Source: Clostridium lacusfryxellense
GTDB taxonomy: Bacteria > Bacillota > Clostridia > Clostridiales > Clostridiaceae
NCBI RefSeq assembly: GCF_018861735.1
Contig: NZ_JAHLEB010000020.1
Location: 1-64,000, forward strand
Length of the DNA: 64,000 nucleotides
Reading direction: 5' to 3'
Position 1 is the stretch's first letter. Every line of letters starts with the position of its first letter. Below, piece after piece: positions 26,683-34,594 of the stretch. Both the position numbers and the translations under genes were made by a program. Below the pieces are notes generated by a model. It did not search any database and was not told the DNA's origin. It saw only the letters and a program-made list of their open reading frames with translations.

Positions 26683-28658
26683 ATTGCATCCACCTCCGCT
26701 AAAATCTGCTTATTTGTAAATCCTTTAAGATCAATGGCACCAGGACGACAAGCTACTGTACATCCACCACAGCCTTGACAAAGTGCTTCATTTACTTTTG
26801 CAACTATTTTAGTACTTATTTGTCCATTCTCTTTAACTTCAATTGTATTTGATGAAATTGCATCATATGGACATATTTTAGTACACGCAAGGCATCCACT
26901 ACAAATTGATTCATCTACTTCTGAAACACAAGGATTGTTAACTAATTTATCCTTACTTAATACTCCAATTACCTTTGCTGCTGCAGCACTTGCTTGAGCC
27001 ACTGTTTCCGGTATATCCTTTGGACCTTGGCATGCTCCTGCTAGGAATATCCCTGCAGAATGGGTTTCAACAGGACGAAGTTTCGGATGAGCCTCTGTAA
27101 AGAAATTATTAGTATCTGTACTTATACCTAATATTCTTTTAATTGTAGTTGCATCGTCCTTAGCCTTAGTTGCCGCTGCTAGTACTACCATATCTGCATC
27201 AATTTGAACTGTCTCTCCAGTCGAAGCATCAATAGCATTAACTTGAAGATTCTCTCCATTAGGAAAAATTTTACCAACCATACCTTTAATATAATGAACT
27301 CCATATTCTTCAACAGCTCTTCTCTGGAATTCTTCAAAGTTTTTACCTGGTGTACGAATATCAATATAAAAAACATAGGCCTGCATATCCGGATAATGGT
27401 CCTTGAGTAACATTGCATGTTTTGCTGTATACATACAACAAATTTTTGAACAATAAGGTTTACCCCTTAATGACTTGTCCCTTGATCCCACACATTGTAT
27501 AAAAACTACTTTCTTAGGCACTCTTTGATCTGACGGACACAATAAATGGCCGGCTGTTGGACCTGCTGCGTTTGTTAATCTCTCGAATTCAAGAGATGTT
27601 ATTACGTCAGGGTGTTGCCCATACTGGTATTCTCCAAATTTATCTAAACTTATAAGATCATAACCTGTGGATACCACTATAGCACCATATTGTTTTGTTA
27701 TTTTAGTATCAACCTGCGAAAAATCAACGGCGCCCGCTGTACATACTTTTTCACATATACCACATTTCCCTGTTTTAAACTTGATACAATGTTCTCTATC
27801 TATAACTGGTACATTTGGCACCGCCTGAGCGAAAGGCATATAAATAGCCCCTCTGTTTCTTAATCCTTCATTAAACTCACTTTTAGCTTTTTTAGAAGGG
27901 CATTTTTCAGTACAAACGCCACAACCAGTACACTTGTCCATATTTATACTTCGTGCTTTTTGGTTAATGGTTGCTTCAAAGTTTCCCACATATCCTTTAA
28001 CTGAATCTAGCTCACTATATGTATATAACGTTATATTTTCATGAGAGGCGGCATCTACCATTTTTGGTGTCAAAATACAGGCAGAACAATCTAGTGTCGG
28101 GAATGTTTTATCTAGTTGAGACATTTTCCCACCAATACTTGGCGACTTCTCAATGATATCAACTTGATAACCAGCTTCAGCAATATCAAGAGCTGTTTGG
28201 ATTCCAGCTATTCCTCCACCAATAACAAGCGCCCTTTTCGTTACATCTATTTGACCAGGTGTAAGTTCACTATTTAATGTTGCTTTAGCCACTGCAGCCC
28301 TAACAAGAGCTATGGCCTTTGGTGTCCCAATCTCTTTTTCCTTATGAATCCAAGAACAGTGTTCTCGAATATTTGCAACTTCTAACAAATATGGATTTAA
28401 GCCCGCTGCCTTTGCCGCTTTTCTAAATGTTGCCTCATGCATTCTAGGAGAGCATGACGCTACCACAACTCGATCTAATTTTTGCTCTTTTATCGCATTC
28501 TTAATCAAATTCTGACCTACTTCGGAACACATATATTGATAGTCTTTAGCATATACAACTCCTGGCATTTTTTCAGCTTCTTCTATGACTTTATCAATAT
28601 CTACGGTAGCCGCTATATTGCTTCCACACCAACAAACAAAAACTCCAATTTTCTGCAA
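26673..28658 (-). CDS. hdrA: HdrA, flavin-bifurcating heterodisulfide reductase-like subunit
   Basis: 661 residues, usual HdrA length. The N-terminal domain has FVCWCGSNIAATVD and VVASCSPRMHE. The FAD-binding GGGIAGIQTA starts at 147, with GKMSQLDKTFPTLDCSACIL after it. The first [4Fe-4S] insert is CTGCGVCTEKCP at 243-254, then CGICEKVC near 297. YCSKICCMYTAKHA is in the flavoprotein core. The C-terminal ferredoxin domain has CSGCLACTKICP and CQGCGGCTVACRPG, suited to ferredoxin exchange. HdrA FAD is the established bifurcation site in methanogen HdrABC-MvhAGD. The start is TTG with GGAGGAA upstream. Confidence 0.96.
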   Translation of the reverse strand: MQKIGVFVCWCGSNIAATVDIDKVIEEAEKMPGVVYAKDYQYMCSEVGQNLIKNAIKEQKLDRVVVASCSPRMHEATFRKAAKAAGLNPYLLEVANIREHCSWIHKEKEIGTPKAIALVRAAVAKATLNSELTPGQIDVTKRALVIGGGIAGIQTALDIAEAGYQVDIIEKSPSIGGKMSQLDKTFPTLDCSACILTPKMVDAASHENITLYTYSELDSVKGYVGNFEATINQKARSINMDKCTGCGVCTEKCPSKKAKSEFNEGLRNRGAIYMPFAQAVPNVPVIDREHCIKFKTGKCGICEKVCTAGAVDFSQVDTKITKQYGAIVVSTGYDLISLDKFGEYQYGQHPDVITSLEFERLTNAAGPTAGHLLCPSDQRVPKKVVFIQCVGSRDKSLRGKPYCSKICCMYTAKHAMLLKDHYPDMQAYVFYIDIRTPGKNFEEFQRRAVEEYGVHYIKGMVGKIFPNGENLQVNAIDASTGETVQIDADMVVLAAATKAKDDATTIKRILGISTDTNNFFTEAHPKLRPVETHSAGIFLAGACQGPKDIPETVAQASAAAAKVIGVLSKDKLVNNPCVSEVDESICSGCLACTKICPYDAISSNTIEVKENGQISTKIVAKVNEALCQGCGGCTVACRPGAIDLKGFTNKQILAEVDAICR

Positions 28659-28702
28659 TTTGATTCCTCCTTTAAAAATGACGGATCATTTTTTTGTTAT
28701 AA

Positions 28703-29113
28703 TTATTTATTATATTTTCTAAACGCACTTACAATCGCCTGTTGTGGCATTTTATCATCTATTTTTCCAAAGACATCTTCAGCTTTTATTCTATTTTCTC
28801 CTGAACGCCTAATAATGATAAGCCTAACCGCCTCTAAAACGTTTGCAATATCTATATCCCTAGGACAACGCTCTGAGCATGTAAAACATGAAGCACAAGA
28901 CCAAATAGTTTTACTCTCTATAACCTTGTCTAGTTCTCCTGTCTGAAGTAATCTTATAACCTGATGAGGTAGAATATCCATACCTTCACTTGCAGGACAG
29001 CTTGCTGAACATTTACCACACTGGATGCAATCTTGCAATCTCTGTCCACTAATTTGAGAAATTTGATTTAATTCTTTTAATTTTTTGTCAGAATATATTT
29101 TTACTCTTTTCAT
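28703..29113 (-). CDS. hdrC: HdrC, heterodisulfide reductase-like 4Fe-4S subunit
   Basis: 136-residue ferredoxin-like subunit with two complete motifs, CIQCGKCSASCP and CASCFTCSERCP, both C-x2-C-x2-C-x3-C-P. IANVLEAVRLIIIRRSG and the C-terminal FRKYNK are HdrC-like. It wires HdrA to HdrB. It lies 44 bp before hdrA and 19 bp after hdrB. No fusion to HdrB is seen. Confidence 0.94.
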   Translation of the reverse strand: MKRVKIYSDKKLKELNQISQISGQRLQDCIQCGKCSASCPASEGMDILPHQVIRLLQTGELDKVIESKTIWSCASCFTCSERCPRDIDIANVLEAVRLIIIRRSGENRIKAEDVFGKIDDKMPQQAIVSAFRKYNK

Positions 29114-29132
29114 TGCACTATCCCCTCCTATC

Positions 29133-29921
29133 TTATTTGACCCCTAAAGCCTCTGCTAAGAGCTCTGTGAAATAACTGATAGATAGTTTATTTTTCGCGC
29201 CATCATTTGCAATTTCCAGATTATATTTACATAGTGGGCATGCAGTAACAACTTCGCTAACATCATTTTTCAAAGCTGATTCAATTATAGTATTTGACAT
29301 GTTATTTACAAGTTCCTTTTTATCTAAACAAAGGTACCCTCCACAACACTCTGTTCTATATGGATATATTACAGGAGTTGCACCAATGGCTTTTATAAAA
29401 TCTTCTATAATAGAAGGATTTTCTGGATCATCAAAGTTCATCGTGCTACTAGGTCGAAGGAGCAGACATCCATAATATGCGCCTATTTTTCGATTTGTAA
29501 GAGGATTTGTTACCTTTTTAGCTAATTCATCAAAGCCTATTTCATCCCTGAGCACTTCAAGATAATGAAGGACTTCTGTCTCTCCCTCGTATTCTTTTGT
29601 TAGCTCCAAATAATTGTTAACTTTTGTTCTTATGTCATTTTTAGTCTTCATATCATGATTTACTCTTTTAATTACATGATGGCATGCTGAGCATAAGGTG
29701 ACTAGTTTTTCGCCTTTGTCCCTTGCTGCTGTAAGGCTCCGTACAGCTGACAATTTAGTAGCTATTTCATCAGTGGCCATGGGATATACAGCACCACAAC
29801 ATTGCCACTCTTTTTGTTCTTCGAGCTCAAACCCCAAGACTTTTGCAGAATCTAGTGCAAATTTTTCTAATTCCTGAGCTTTAGTCTTTAATGTACAACC
29901 TGGATAATAACTATACTTCAT
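29133..29921 (-). CDS. hdrB: HdrB, CCG-domain heterodisulfide reductase-like subunit
   Basis: 262 residues with two complete CCG motifs. The first is C9-x31-C41C42-x34-C77-x2-C80; the second begins YYGC and ends in ECCGG and CPLC. Each can hold a noncubane [4Fe-4S] cluster, the disulfide-cleaving site of methanogen HdrB. Methanogen thiol:fumarate reductase fuses such a domain to its iron-sulfur subunit, so a stand-alone HdrB beside a TfrB-like protein lacking it is notable. It is the first gene of the operon. The strongest ribosome site (29963-29970) is separated from the ATG by a 9-bp-stem hairpin. Confidence 0.95.
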   Translation of the reverse strand: MKYSYYPGCTLKTKAQELEKFALDSAKVLGFELEEQKEWQCCGAVYPMATDEIATKLSAVRSLTAARDKGEKLVTLCSACHHVIKRVNHDMKTKNDIRTKVNNYLELTKEYEGETEVLHYLEVLRDEIGFDELAKKVTNPLTNRKIGAYYGCLLLRPSSTMNFDDPENPSIIEDFIKAIGATPVIYPYRTECCGGYLCLDKKELVNNMSNTIIESALKNDVSEVVTACPLCKYNLEIANDGAKNKLSISYFTELLAEALGVK

Positions 29922-29930
29922 ATTTATTCA

Positions 29931-29958
29931 TCTAGACTTTTTAGCAAACAAGTCTAGA
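29931..29958 (-). promoter_or_regulatory. hairpin between Shine-Dalgarno and hdrB start
   Basis: Perfect TCTAGACTT/AAGTCTAGA dyad (29931-29939 with 29950-29958, 10-nt loop) in the hdrB leader. GGGAGGTG lies 4 nt before it and the ATG 9 nt after it. Folding would bring the two into near-normal spacing. It could equally be a DNA operator for the divergent LysR protein. Confidence 0.5.
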
Positions 29959-30089
29959 TTTACACCTCCCTTCAATTCTATTAATTTTTCAACACTAATT
30001 AGCAAAAAAATATTATTTTAAAATGGTAAAGTTTCTCTTAACTCCTTGTTAAAACTATAACACATGTTTATGCAGTTTAAAAATACAGA

Positions 30090-30111
30090 TAAACTATGAT
30101 ATAATAGTTTA
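30090..30111. promoter_or_regulatory. lysR -10 region within a dyad (candidate autoregulatory operator)
   Basis: TAAACTAT-gatata-ATAGTTTA is a perfect 8-bp dyad and includes TATAAT (30100-30105) of the lysR promoter. A -35 (TTTAAA-like) is weak. Placement on the -10 fits self-repression, as is common for LysR proteins. Confidence 0.45.
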
Positions 30112-30136
30112 AACTTAGAAATTAGGAGGATATGTT

Positions 30137-31024
30137 ATGGAATTAAGACAGTTGCAGTATTTTCAAACAGTTTGTCAATTAAATAGTATTACGCAAGCTG
30201 CCAAAAAACTATACGTAACTCAACCTTCTATTACCAATTCAATCAAGAATCTAGAAAAAGAGCTATCAATTGTACTATTTGACCGCTCTAAAAAACAGCT
30301 TTACCCCACAGTTGAAGGAAAGGTTTTTTTAAAGAGGGTAGATGAGATTTTAAAACAAGTAGACAATGCCACTTCCGAAATGAAAGATTACCAAGATCTT
30401 AAAAAGGGTATACTTACAATAGGCATCCCTCCAATGATTGGTACCTTTATATTTCCTATAGTATTTATTAAGTTCAAACAATTATACCCAAATATCAAAC
30501 TCAATATTATAGAAAATGGATCTATTGAAACAAGACAAATGATAGAAAAAGGAGACCTAGATTTAGGTCTTATTATTGTTGATTCCAATAGTACGTTATT
30601 AGCTTCTTTACCTATTTTAGATAGCGAGCTTTTAGTTTGCTTAAAAAAAGAACACCCTTTAAGAAAAAAAACAACAATTACATTTGAAGATATTAAAAAC
30701 GAACCTATTATCCTACTAAAAGAAGGCTTCTACATAAGACAGAAGATATTAGAATCTTTTGACGAAAACAATATTCAGCCTAATATTATTTTATCGTCCA
30801 ATCACTTAGAAACTGTAAAGGGACTTATTACCAATGGAGTTGGTATATCTTTTTTACTAAAGGAAATTGTTGAAGATAATGATAAGATAACAAAAATTCC
30901 ATTAAGCACTGCTATCCCTATAAAGATTGCTCTAGTTTGGAGAAAAAATAGGTATCTATCCAATGCATCAAAAGCATTTGTAGATTTTTTAATGGAGAAT
31001 CCCATAACCACTCCTGAGAGTTAA
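30137..31024 (+). CDS. LysR-family transcriptional regulator
   Basis: 295-residue LysR protein. The winged HTH is at about 1-60 (LNSITQAAKKLYVTQPSITNSIKNLE), followed by a linker helix and a periplasmic-binding-like effector domain from about 90. It is divergent from hdrB with 215 bp between the starts, so it is the obvious candidate regulator of the Hdr-Flx-fumarate operon. The start ATG has AGGAGGA 7 bases upstream. The effector is unknown. Confidence 0.93.
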   Translation: MELRQLQYFQTVCQLNSITQAAKKLYVTQPSITNSIKNLEKELSIVLFDRSKKQLYPTVEGKVFLKRVDEILKQVDNATSEMKDYQDLKKGILTIGIPPMIGTFIFPIVFIKFKQLYPNIKLNIIENGSIETRQMIEKGDLDLGLIIVDSNSTLLASLPILDSELLVCLKKEHPLRKKTTITFEDIKNEPIILLKEGFYIRQKILESFDENNIQPNIILSSNHLETVKGLITNGVGISFLLKEIVEDNDKITKIPLSTAIPIKIALVWRKNRYLSNASKAFVDFLMENPITTPES

Positions 31025-31048
31025 ACTTTTTTAATTTTCAAAAAGAAA

Positions 31049-31092
31049 GAACCAACTCACTCTACAAAATACTTTTTATAGTGAGTCGGCTC
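31049..31092 (-). terminator. terminator of the xth-WG operon
   Basis: Arms 31049-31061 and 31080-31092 pair fully on the minus strand when G-U pairs are allowed, and the stem is followed there by TTCTTTTT. On the plus strand two pairs are A-C mismatches, so it acts leftward. Confidence 0.75.
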
Positions 31093-31104
31093 CTTATTAA
31101 AACT

Positions 31105-32118
31105 CTAAGACTGCAATTCCCAAATATATCCACCTAATTTATTAATATATCCAATTCTTTTTCCTATTTCAACTCTAGCAATTCCATCAATAAATTCATA
31201 TGCCTCAACATAAGTTGGCTCTATAACCACTTCACCTTTAATGTCTATGTAACCCCAATTTTCTCCTATTTGAGCAGCAATTAAACCATCACTCAGAATA
31301 TCTACATCTTCAAATTTTGCTGGCACTACAATGTTACCACTTTTATCAATGCAACCATATTTTTCATTCTCACAAATAGCAGCTATACCATTGTAAAATC
31401 TATCAGCCCATTGAAACTTTGGTTTAATAACGAGTTCCCCACTAATATTTATATAACCATATTTTTCTCTCATTTCAACTGCTGCTAAGCCCTCACTGAA
31501 CTCTCCACAAACATTATATCTAAGAGGTATAATTGTCTCTCCTTTAATGTTTATATATCCGTATTTTCCACTTGAGCAAACTGGAGCTATTCCTTTGTTA
31601 AATGGGTGTGCATAATCATAATTCGCATCTATTATAACTTTGCCATCTTTATCTATAAAAGCTATCTTGCCGCCTACTTGAACTGCTGCAAGTCCTTCAC
31701 TAAAGTCACTAGCATCTAAAAAATTTATCGGAATTACTTCAGCGCCTTTAGTATCTATATAACCCCACATATAACCTTTTTTAACTGCAGCTCTACCTTC
31801 CACAAAAAAATTGGCTTCTTCATACTTAGGTTCCACTATAACCTTGCCAGATAAGTCTATATAACCTTTTTTGCCTCCCAGTTTTATCGCTGCAAGTCCT
31901 TCACTAAACGACTCAACCTCATCATATTTAGGTTCTATAACAAACTCCCCATCCTTATTAATAAAGCCATACTTTTCATCTATAGATGCTATCGCGAGTT
32001 CACCTTCGAATTCCTGTGCATAATTAAATTTGCATTCTATTACTACATGGCCTTCCTTATCAATATATCCATATCTTTTTTTAGATTTCACAGGATATAA
32101 ATTCATCTCATTGTTCAT
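31105..32118 (-). CDS. WG-repeat protein
   Basis: 337 residues made almost only of tandem WG (KWG) repeats of about 33 residues. I count nine full units and a partial tenth, each with a core such as YGYIDKEG, WGYIDTKG or YGYINISG followed by a strand (VIEPKY) and an F-EGLAA turn. There is no signal peptide or membrane anchor. Repeats of this kind form beta structures thought to bind other proteins; the role here is unknown. It lies 27 bp after exonuclease III and is probably cotranscribed. Confidence 0.9.
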   Translation of the reverse strand: MNNEMNLYPVKSKKRYGYIDKEGHVVIECKFNYAQEFEGELAIASIDEKYGFINKDGEFVIEPKYDEVESFSEGLAAIKLGGKKGYIDLSGKVIVEPKYEEANFFVEGRAAVKKGYMWGYIDTKGAEVIPINFLDASDFSEGLAAVQVGGKIAFIDKDGKVIIDANYDYAHPFNKGIAPVCSSGKYGYINIKGETIIPLRYNVCGEFSEGLAAVEMREKYGYINISGELVIKPKFQWADRFYNGIAAICENEKYGCIDKSGNIVVPAKFEDVDILSDGLIAAQIGENWGYIDIKGEVVIEPTYVEAYEFIDGIARVEIGKRIGYINKLGGYIWELQS

Positions 32119-32145
32119 AACTAAAACTTCCTTTCTTATATATCT

Positions 32146-32904
32146 TTATAAAACAATGCTGACAGGACAATGATCTGATCCTACAACCTCATTTAAAATA
32201 TTAGCTTCCTTTACCTTACTTAATAAGTTTTCAGTAACAAAAAAATAATCAAGTCTCCACCCTACATTTTTTTCCCTAGCCTTAAATCTGTAACTCCACC
32301 AGGAATATTTTACTTCCTCTGCATGTAGGTATCTAAAAGTATCAACGTAACCATAAGATATGAACTTATCCATCCATGCCCTTTCTATAGGTAAAAATCC
32401 AGAATATTTTTCGTTTGCCTTTGGGTTTTTAATATCAATCTGGTTATGCGCTGTATTGTAATCTCCACAAATAACTAGTTCTTTCCCTTTCGCCCTTAAT
32501 ATCTCACAGTAAGAGAGTAGTTCATCATAAAATTCCATTTTATAATTTAATCTATCCTCATCCTTTTGTCCATTCGGAAAATATATACTAAAAACAAAAA
32601 AATCTTCATATTCAACTTGTAATATTCTACCTTCACTATCAAATTTCTCTATTCCAATTCCATATGTTACTGATATTGGTTTTTGCTTAGTATATACAGC
32701 TACTCCACTATAGCCTTTCTTTTGCGCACAGGAAAAATATGAGTAATAACCTTCTATATTTTTAAGCTCATCACTAATTTGATCTTCTTGAATTTTTGTT
32801 TCTTGAATACATAAAACATCTGGCTGTTCACCAGCAACCCATTCAATAAATCCTTTGTTTTTTATAGCTCTTATACCATTTACATTCCATGAATAAATCT
32901 TCAT
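32146..32904 (-). CDS. xth: exodeoxyribonuclease III (AP endonuclease)
   Basis: Base-excision repair enzyme with 3'-5' exonuclease and AP-endonuclease activity. Conserved active-site motifs are SWNVNGIRA (N7), CIQETK (E34), YFPNGQ, CGDYNTAHNQIDI (D and N), GWRLDYFFV and the terminal SDHCPV (D-H pair). 252 residues, family norm. The start ATG is preceded by AGGAAGG. Confidence 0.96.
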   Translation of the reverse strand: MKIYSWNVNGIRAIKNKGFIEWVAGEQPDVLCIQETKIQEDQISDELKNIEGYYSYFSCAQKKGYSGVAVYTKQKPISVTYGIGIEKFDSEGRILQVEYEDFFVFSIYFPNGQKDEDRLNYKMEFYDELLSYCEILRAKGKELVICGDYNTAHNQIDIKNPKANEKYSGFLPIERAWMDKFISYGYVDTFRYLHAEEVKYSWWSYRFKAREKNVGWRLDYFFVTENLLSKVKEANILNEVVGSDHCPVSIVL

Positions 32905-33141
32905 AAAACACCATCCTTCCTTAGCTACTATACAATTTTTCTAAATCTATAATTAGTATCTACTATGTTATGTCAACTATGTAATTCACTAATAATATAA
33001 CATCTTAATTAATTATATAAAATCTATATTATAAAATCAATGCTATTGCAATATATTTTACCCATTTTCTTTAAAAAAGTACGTTATTACTCACCCTTAC
33101 ACTCAAATCAGAATACTTTATAGTGAAAGGGGGCTATGCCC

Positions 33142-33417
33142 ATGAATTATAGAGAAAAATATAGTGGTAACAAAGAAGAATTTTACTTTTTTTTAAAGGA
33201 TGAGGTTATAAAATTATTTAAGGATAACCTCAAAATAGAAGGTAATCTTATTACAATTCCTGATGATGAGGAGCTAGATTTTCAAATTAAACTTGATAGC
33301 GATGGAGATTATGGTGATTTTACAATCAAAGTTAAGTGGGGAGTAAAGCCTGATCAAACAGATGATTCAGAAGAAGATAACACAGATAAATTCAATCATG
33401 AACCATTCGAATTTTAA
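33142..33417 (+). CDS. small acidic hypothetical protein, 91 aa
   Basis: Begins MNYREKYSGNKEEFYFFL, followed by a helix, then alternating strands (NLITIPDDEELDFQIKLD, YGDFTIKVKWG) and a very acidic tail (DDSEEDNTD). The strand pattern with Trp recalls small amphi-Trp-type domains, but the match is loose and I do not assign it. I start at ATG 33142 because GGGGG lies 8 bases upstream; ATG 33136 is only 2 bases from it. It precedes the CotS cluster, with a weak hairpin between. Confidence 0.7.
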   Translation: MNYREKYSGNKEEFYFFLKDEVIKLFKDNLKIEGNLITIPDDEELDFQIKLDSDGDYGDFTIKVKWGVKPDQTDDSEEDNTDKFNHEPFEF

Positions 33418-33435
33418 TAATTTTTAGAATAACAT

Positions 33436-33481
33436 ACCCTGAGGATTAATAAGAATATAAAATTCGAATTACACTCAGGGT
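33436..33481 (+). terminator. weak long-loop hairpin after the 91-aa gene
   Basis: ACCCTGAG (33436-33443) pairs with CTCAGGGT (33474-33481) across a 30-nt loop that contains AATTCGAATT. There is no proper T run, so termination is uncertain. Confidence 0.3.
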
Positions 33482-33527
33482 GTTGTTATTACCATTATTT
33501 AAGTTCTTTACAAGGAGGCCAAGTATT

Positions 33528-34550
33528 ATGGAACCCGAAAATATAAACACAATATTATCACAATACAATATTAGTGTTATTGATATAAAACAAGAAACAG
33601 ATAAGGGCAAAAAGGCTGTCTGGTGGATAAAAACTACAGATGGCGATAAAATATTAAAAAAACATTCCTGTTCATCTAAAACCCTCGAATTTATACTATC
33701 AGCTGTTGCTCACCTAAAAAAAGGGAAAGTCAACTTACCAGAAATTATTAAAACTAAAGAAAATACTAATTATATAAAAGGAGTTAACTGCTGTTATGTT
33801 TTAAGTGAGGCTATAATTGGCAATACACCAAATGAGGACAAACCTCAAGAATTAAAAATAATAGTTGATCAGTTAGCTACTTTTCATAAAGCTTCTAATA
33901 ACTTTACCTTTTCAGATGATTGCAAACCAAGGATACATTTAGGACTTCAAAATATTGAATTTGAAAGCCACATGATCAAATTAGAGAATTTTTATGAAGA
34001 GGAAAAGAGTAAATCCAAACATTCACGCTTTGGAGAAATTATCATAGATGTTTTCCCATATTTTCACAAAAGGATGATATTAGCAATAGCTGAAAACGAA
34101 AAATCCGGGTACAATAAATGGGCTCTTGAGGCTAAAAATTCAAATTGCCTATGTCATCAAGATTTTATTTCTAGTAATTTGATACTAACCCATTCTAATA
34201 AAATCTTTGTTTTAGATATAGATTCTATTGCTATAGATCTACCTACTAGAGATTTAAGAAAATTTCTAAATAAAATAATGAAAAAGAAAGGCCAATGGGA
34301 CTTAAAATTAACATCACAAATACTCGGATGGTACAATATGACGAATCCATTAGAACATTGGAAATGGTTAGTATTAAAAGAATCATTAATTTTTCCTCAT
34401 CTTTTTGTAGGTATAATGAGCAAATATTATGAGAAGCGAGATTCTACTTGGGCAGAGGATAAATATGCGCGAAGACTACAAGAAATGATTAAAATTGAAA
34501 AGTCTATAGAACCACTATTACAAGATTTTGAAAAGATTATTCCACAATAG
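33528..34550 (+). CDS. CotS-family spore coat protein (kinase-like fold), copy 1
   Basis: 340-residue protein of the CotS/aminoglycoside-phosphotransferase fold. The nucleotide domain has AVWWIKTTDGDKILKKH with a candidate ATP lysine; the catalytic loop is CHQDFISSN (H-x-D-x4-N) and the metal motif is VLDIDS, followed by DLPTRDLRKFL. I start at ATG 33528 with AAGGAGG 7 bases upstream; an upstream in-frame start at 33480 lacks a site. CotS proteins are inner spore-coat components in Bacillus and Clostridium. The adjacent gene is a divergent tandem copy and the third is a CotSA-like glycosyltransferase. Confidence 0.85.
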   Translation: MEPENINTILSQYNISVIDIKQETDKGKKAVWWIKTTDGDKILKKHSCSSKTLEFILSAVAHLKKGKVNLPEIIKTKENTNYIKGVNCCYVLSEAIIGNTPNEDKPQELKIIVDQLATFHKASNNFTFSDDCKPRIHLGLQNIEFESHMIKLENFYEEEKSKSKHSRFGEIIIDVFPYFHKRMILAIAENEKSGYNKWALEAKNSNCLCHQDFISSNLILTHSNKIFVLDIDSIAIDLPTRDLRKFLNKIMKKKGQWDLKLTSQILGWYNMTNPLEHWKWLVLKESLIFPHLFVGIMSKYYEKRDSTWAEDKYARRLQEMIKIEKSIEPLLQDFEKIIPQ

Positions 34551-34594
34551 ATTAGTATCTAATCTATTTATATTACAATAGGGAGGCACTTATA

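Noticed and set aside
28482-28946. Plus-strand open frame of 154 codons across hdrC and hdrA
   Set aside because: Runs antisense through conserved Fe-S motifs of both genes; no ribosome site.
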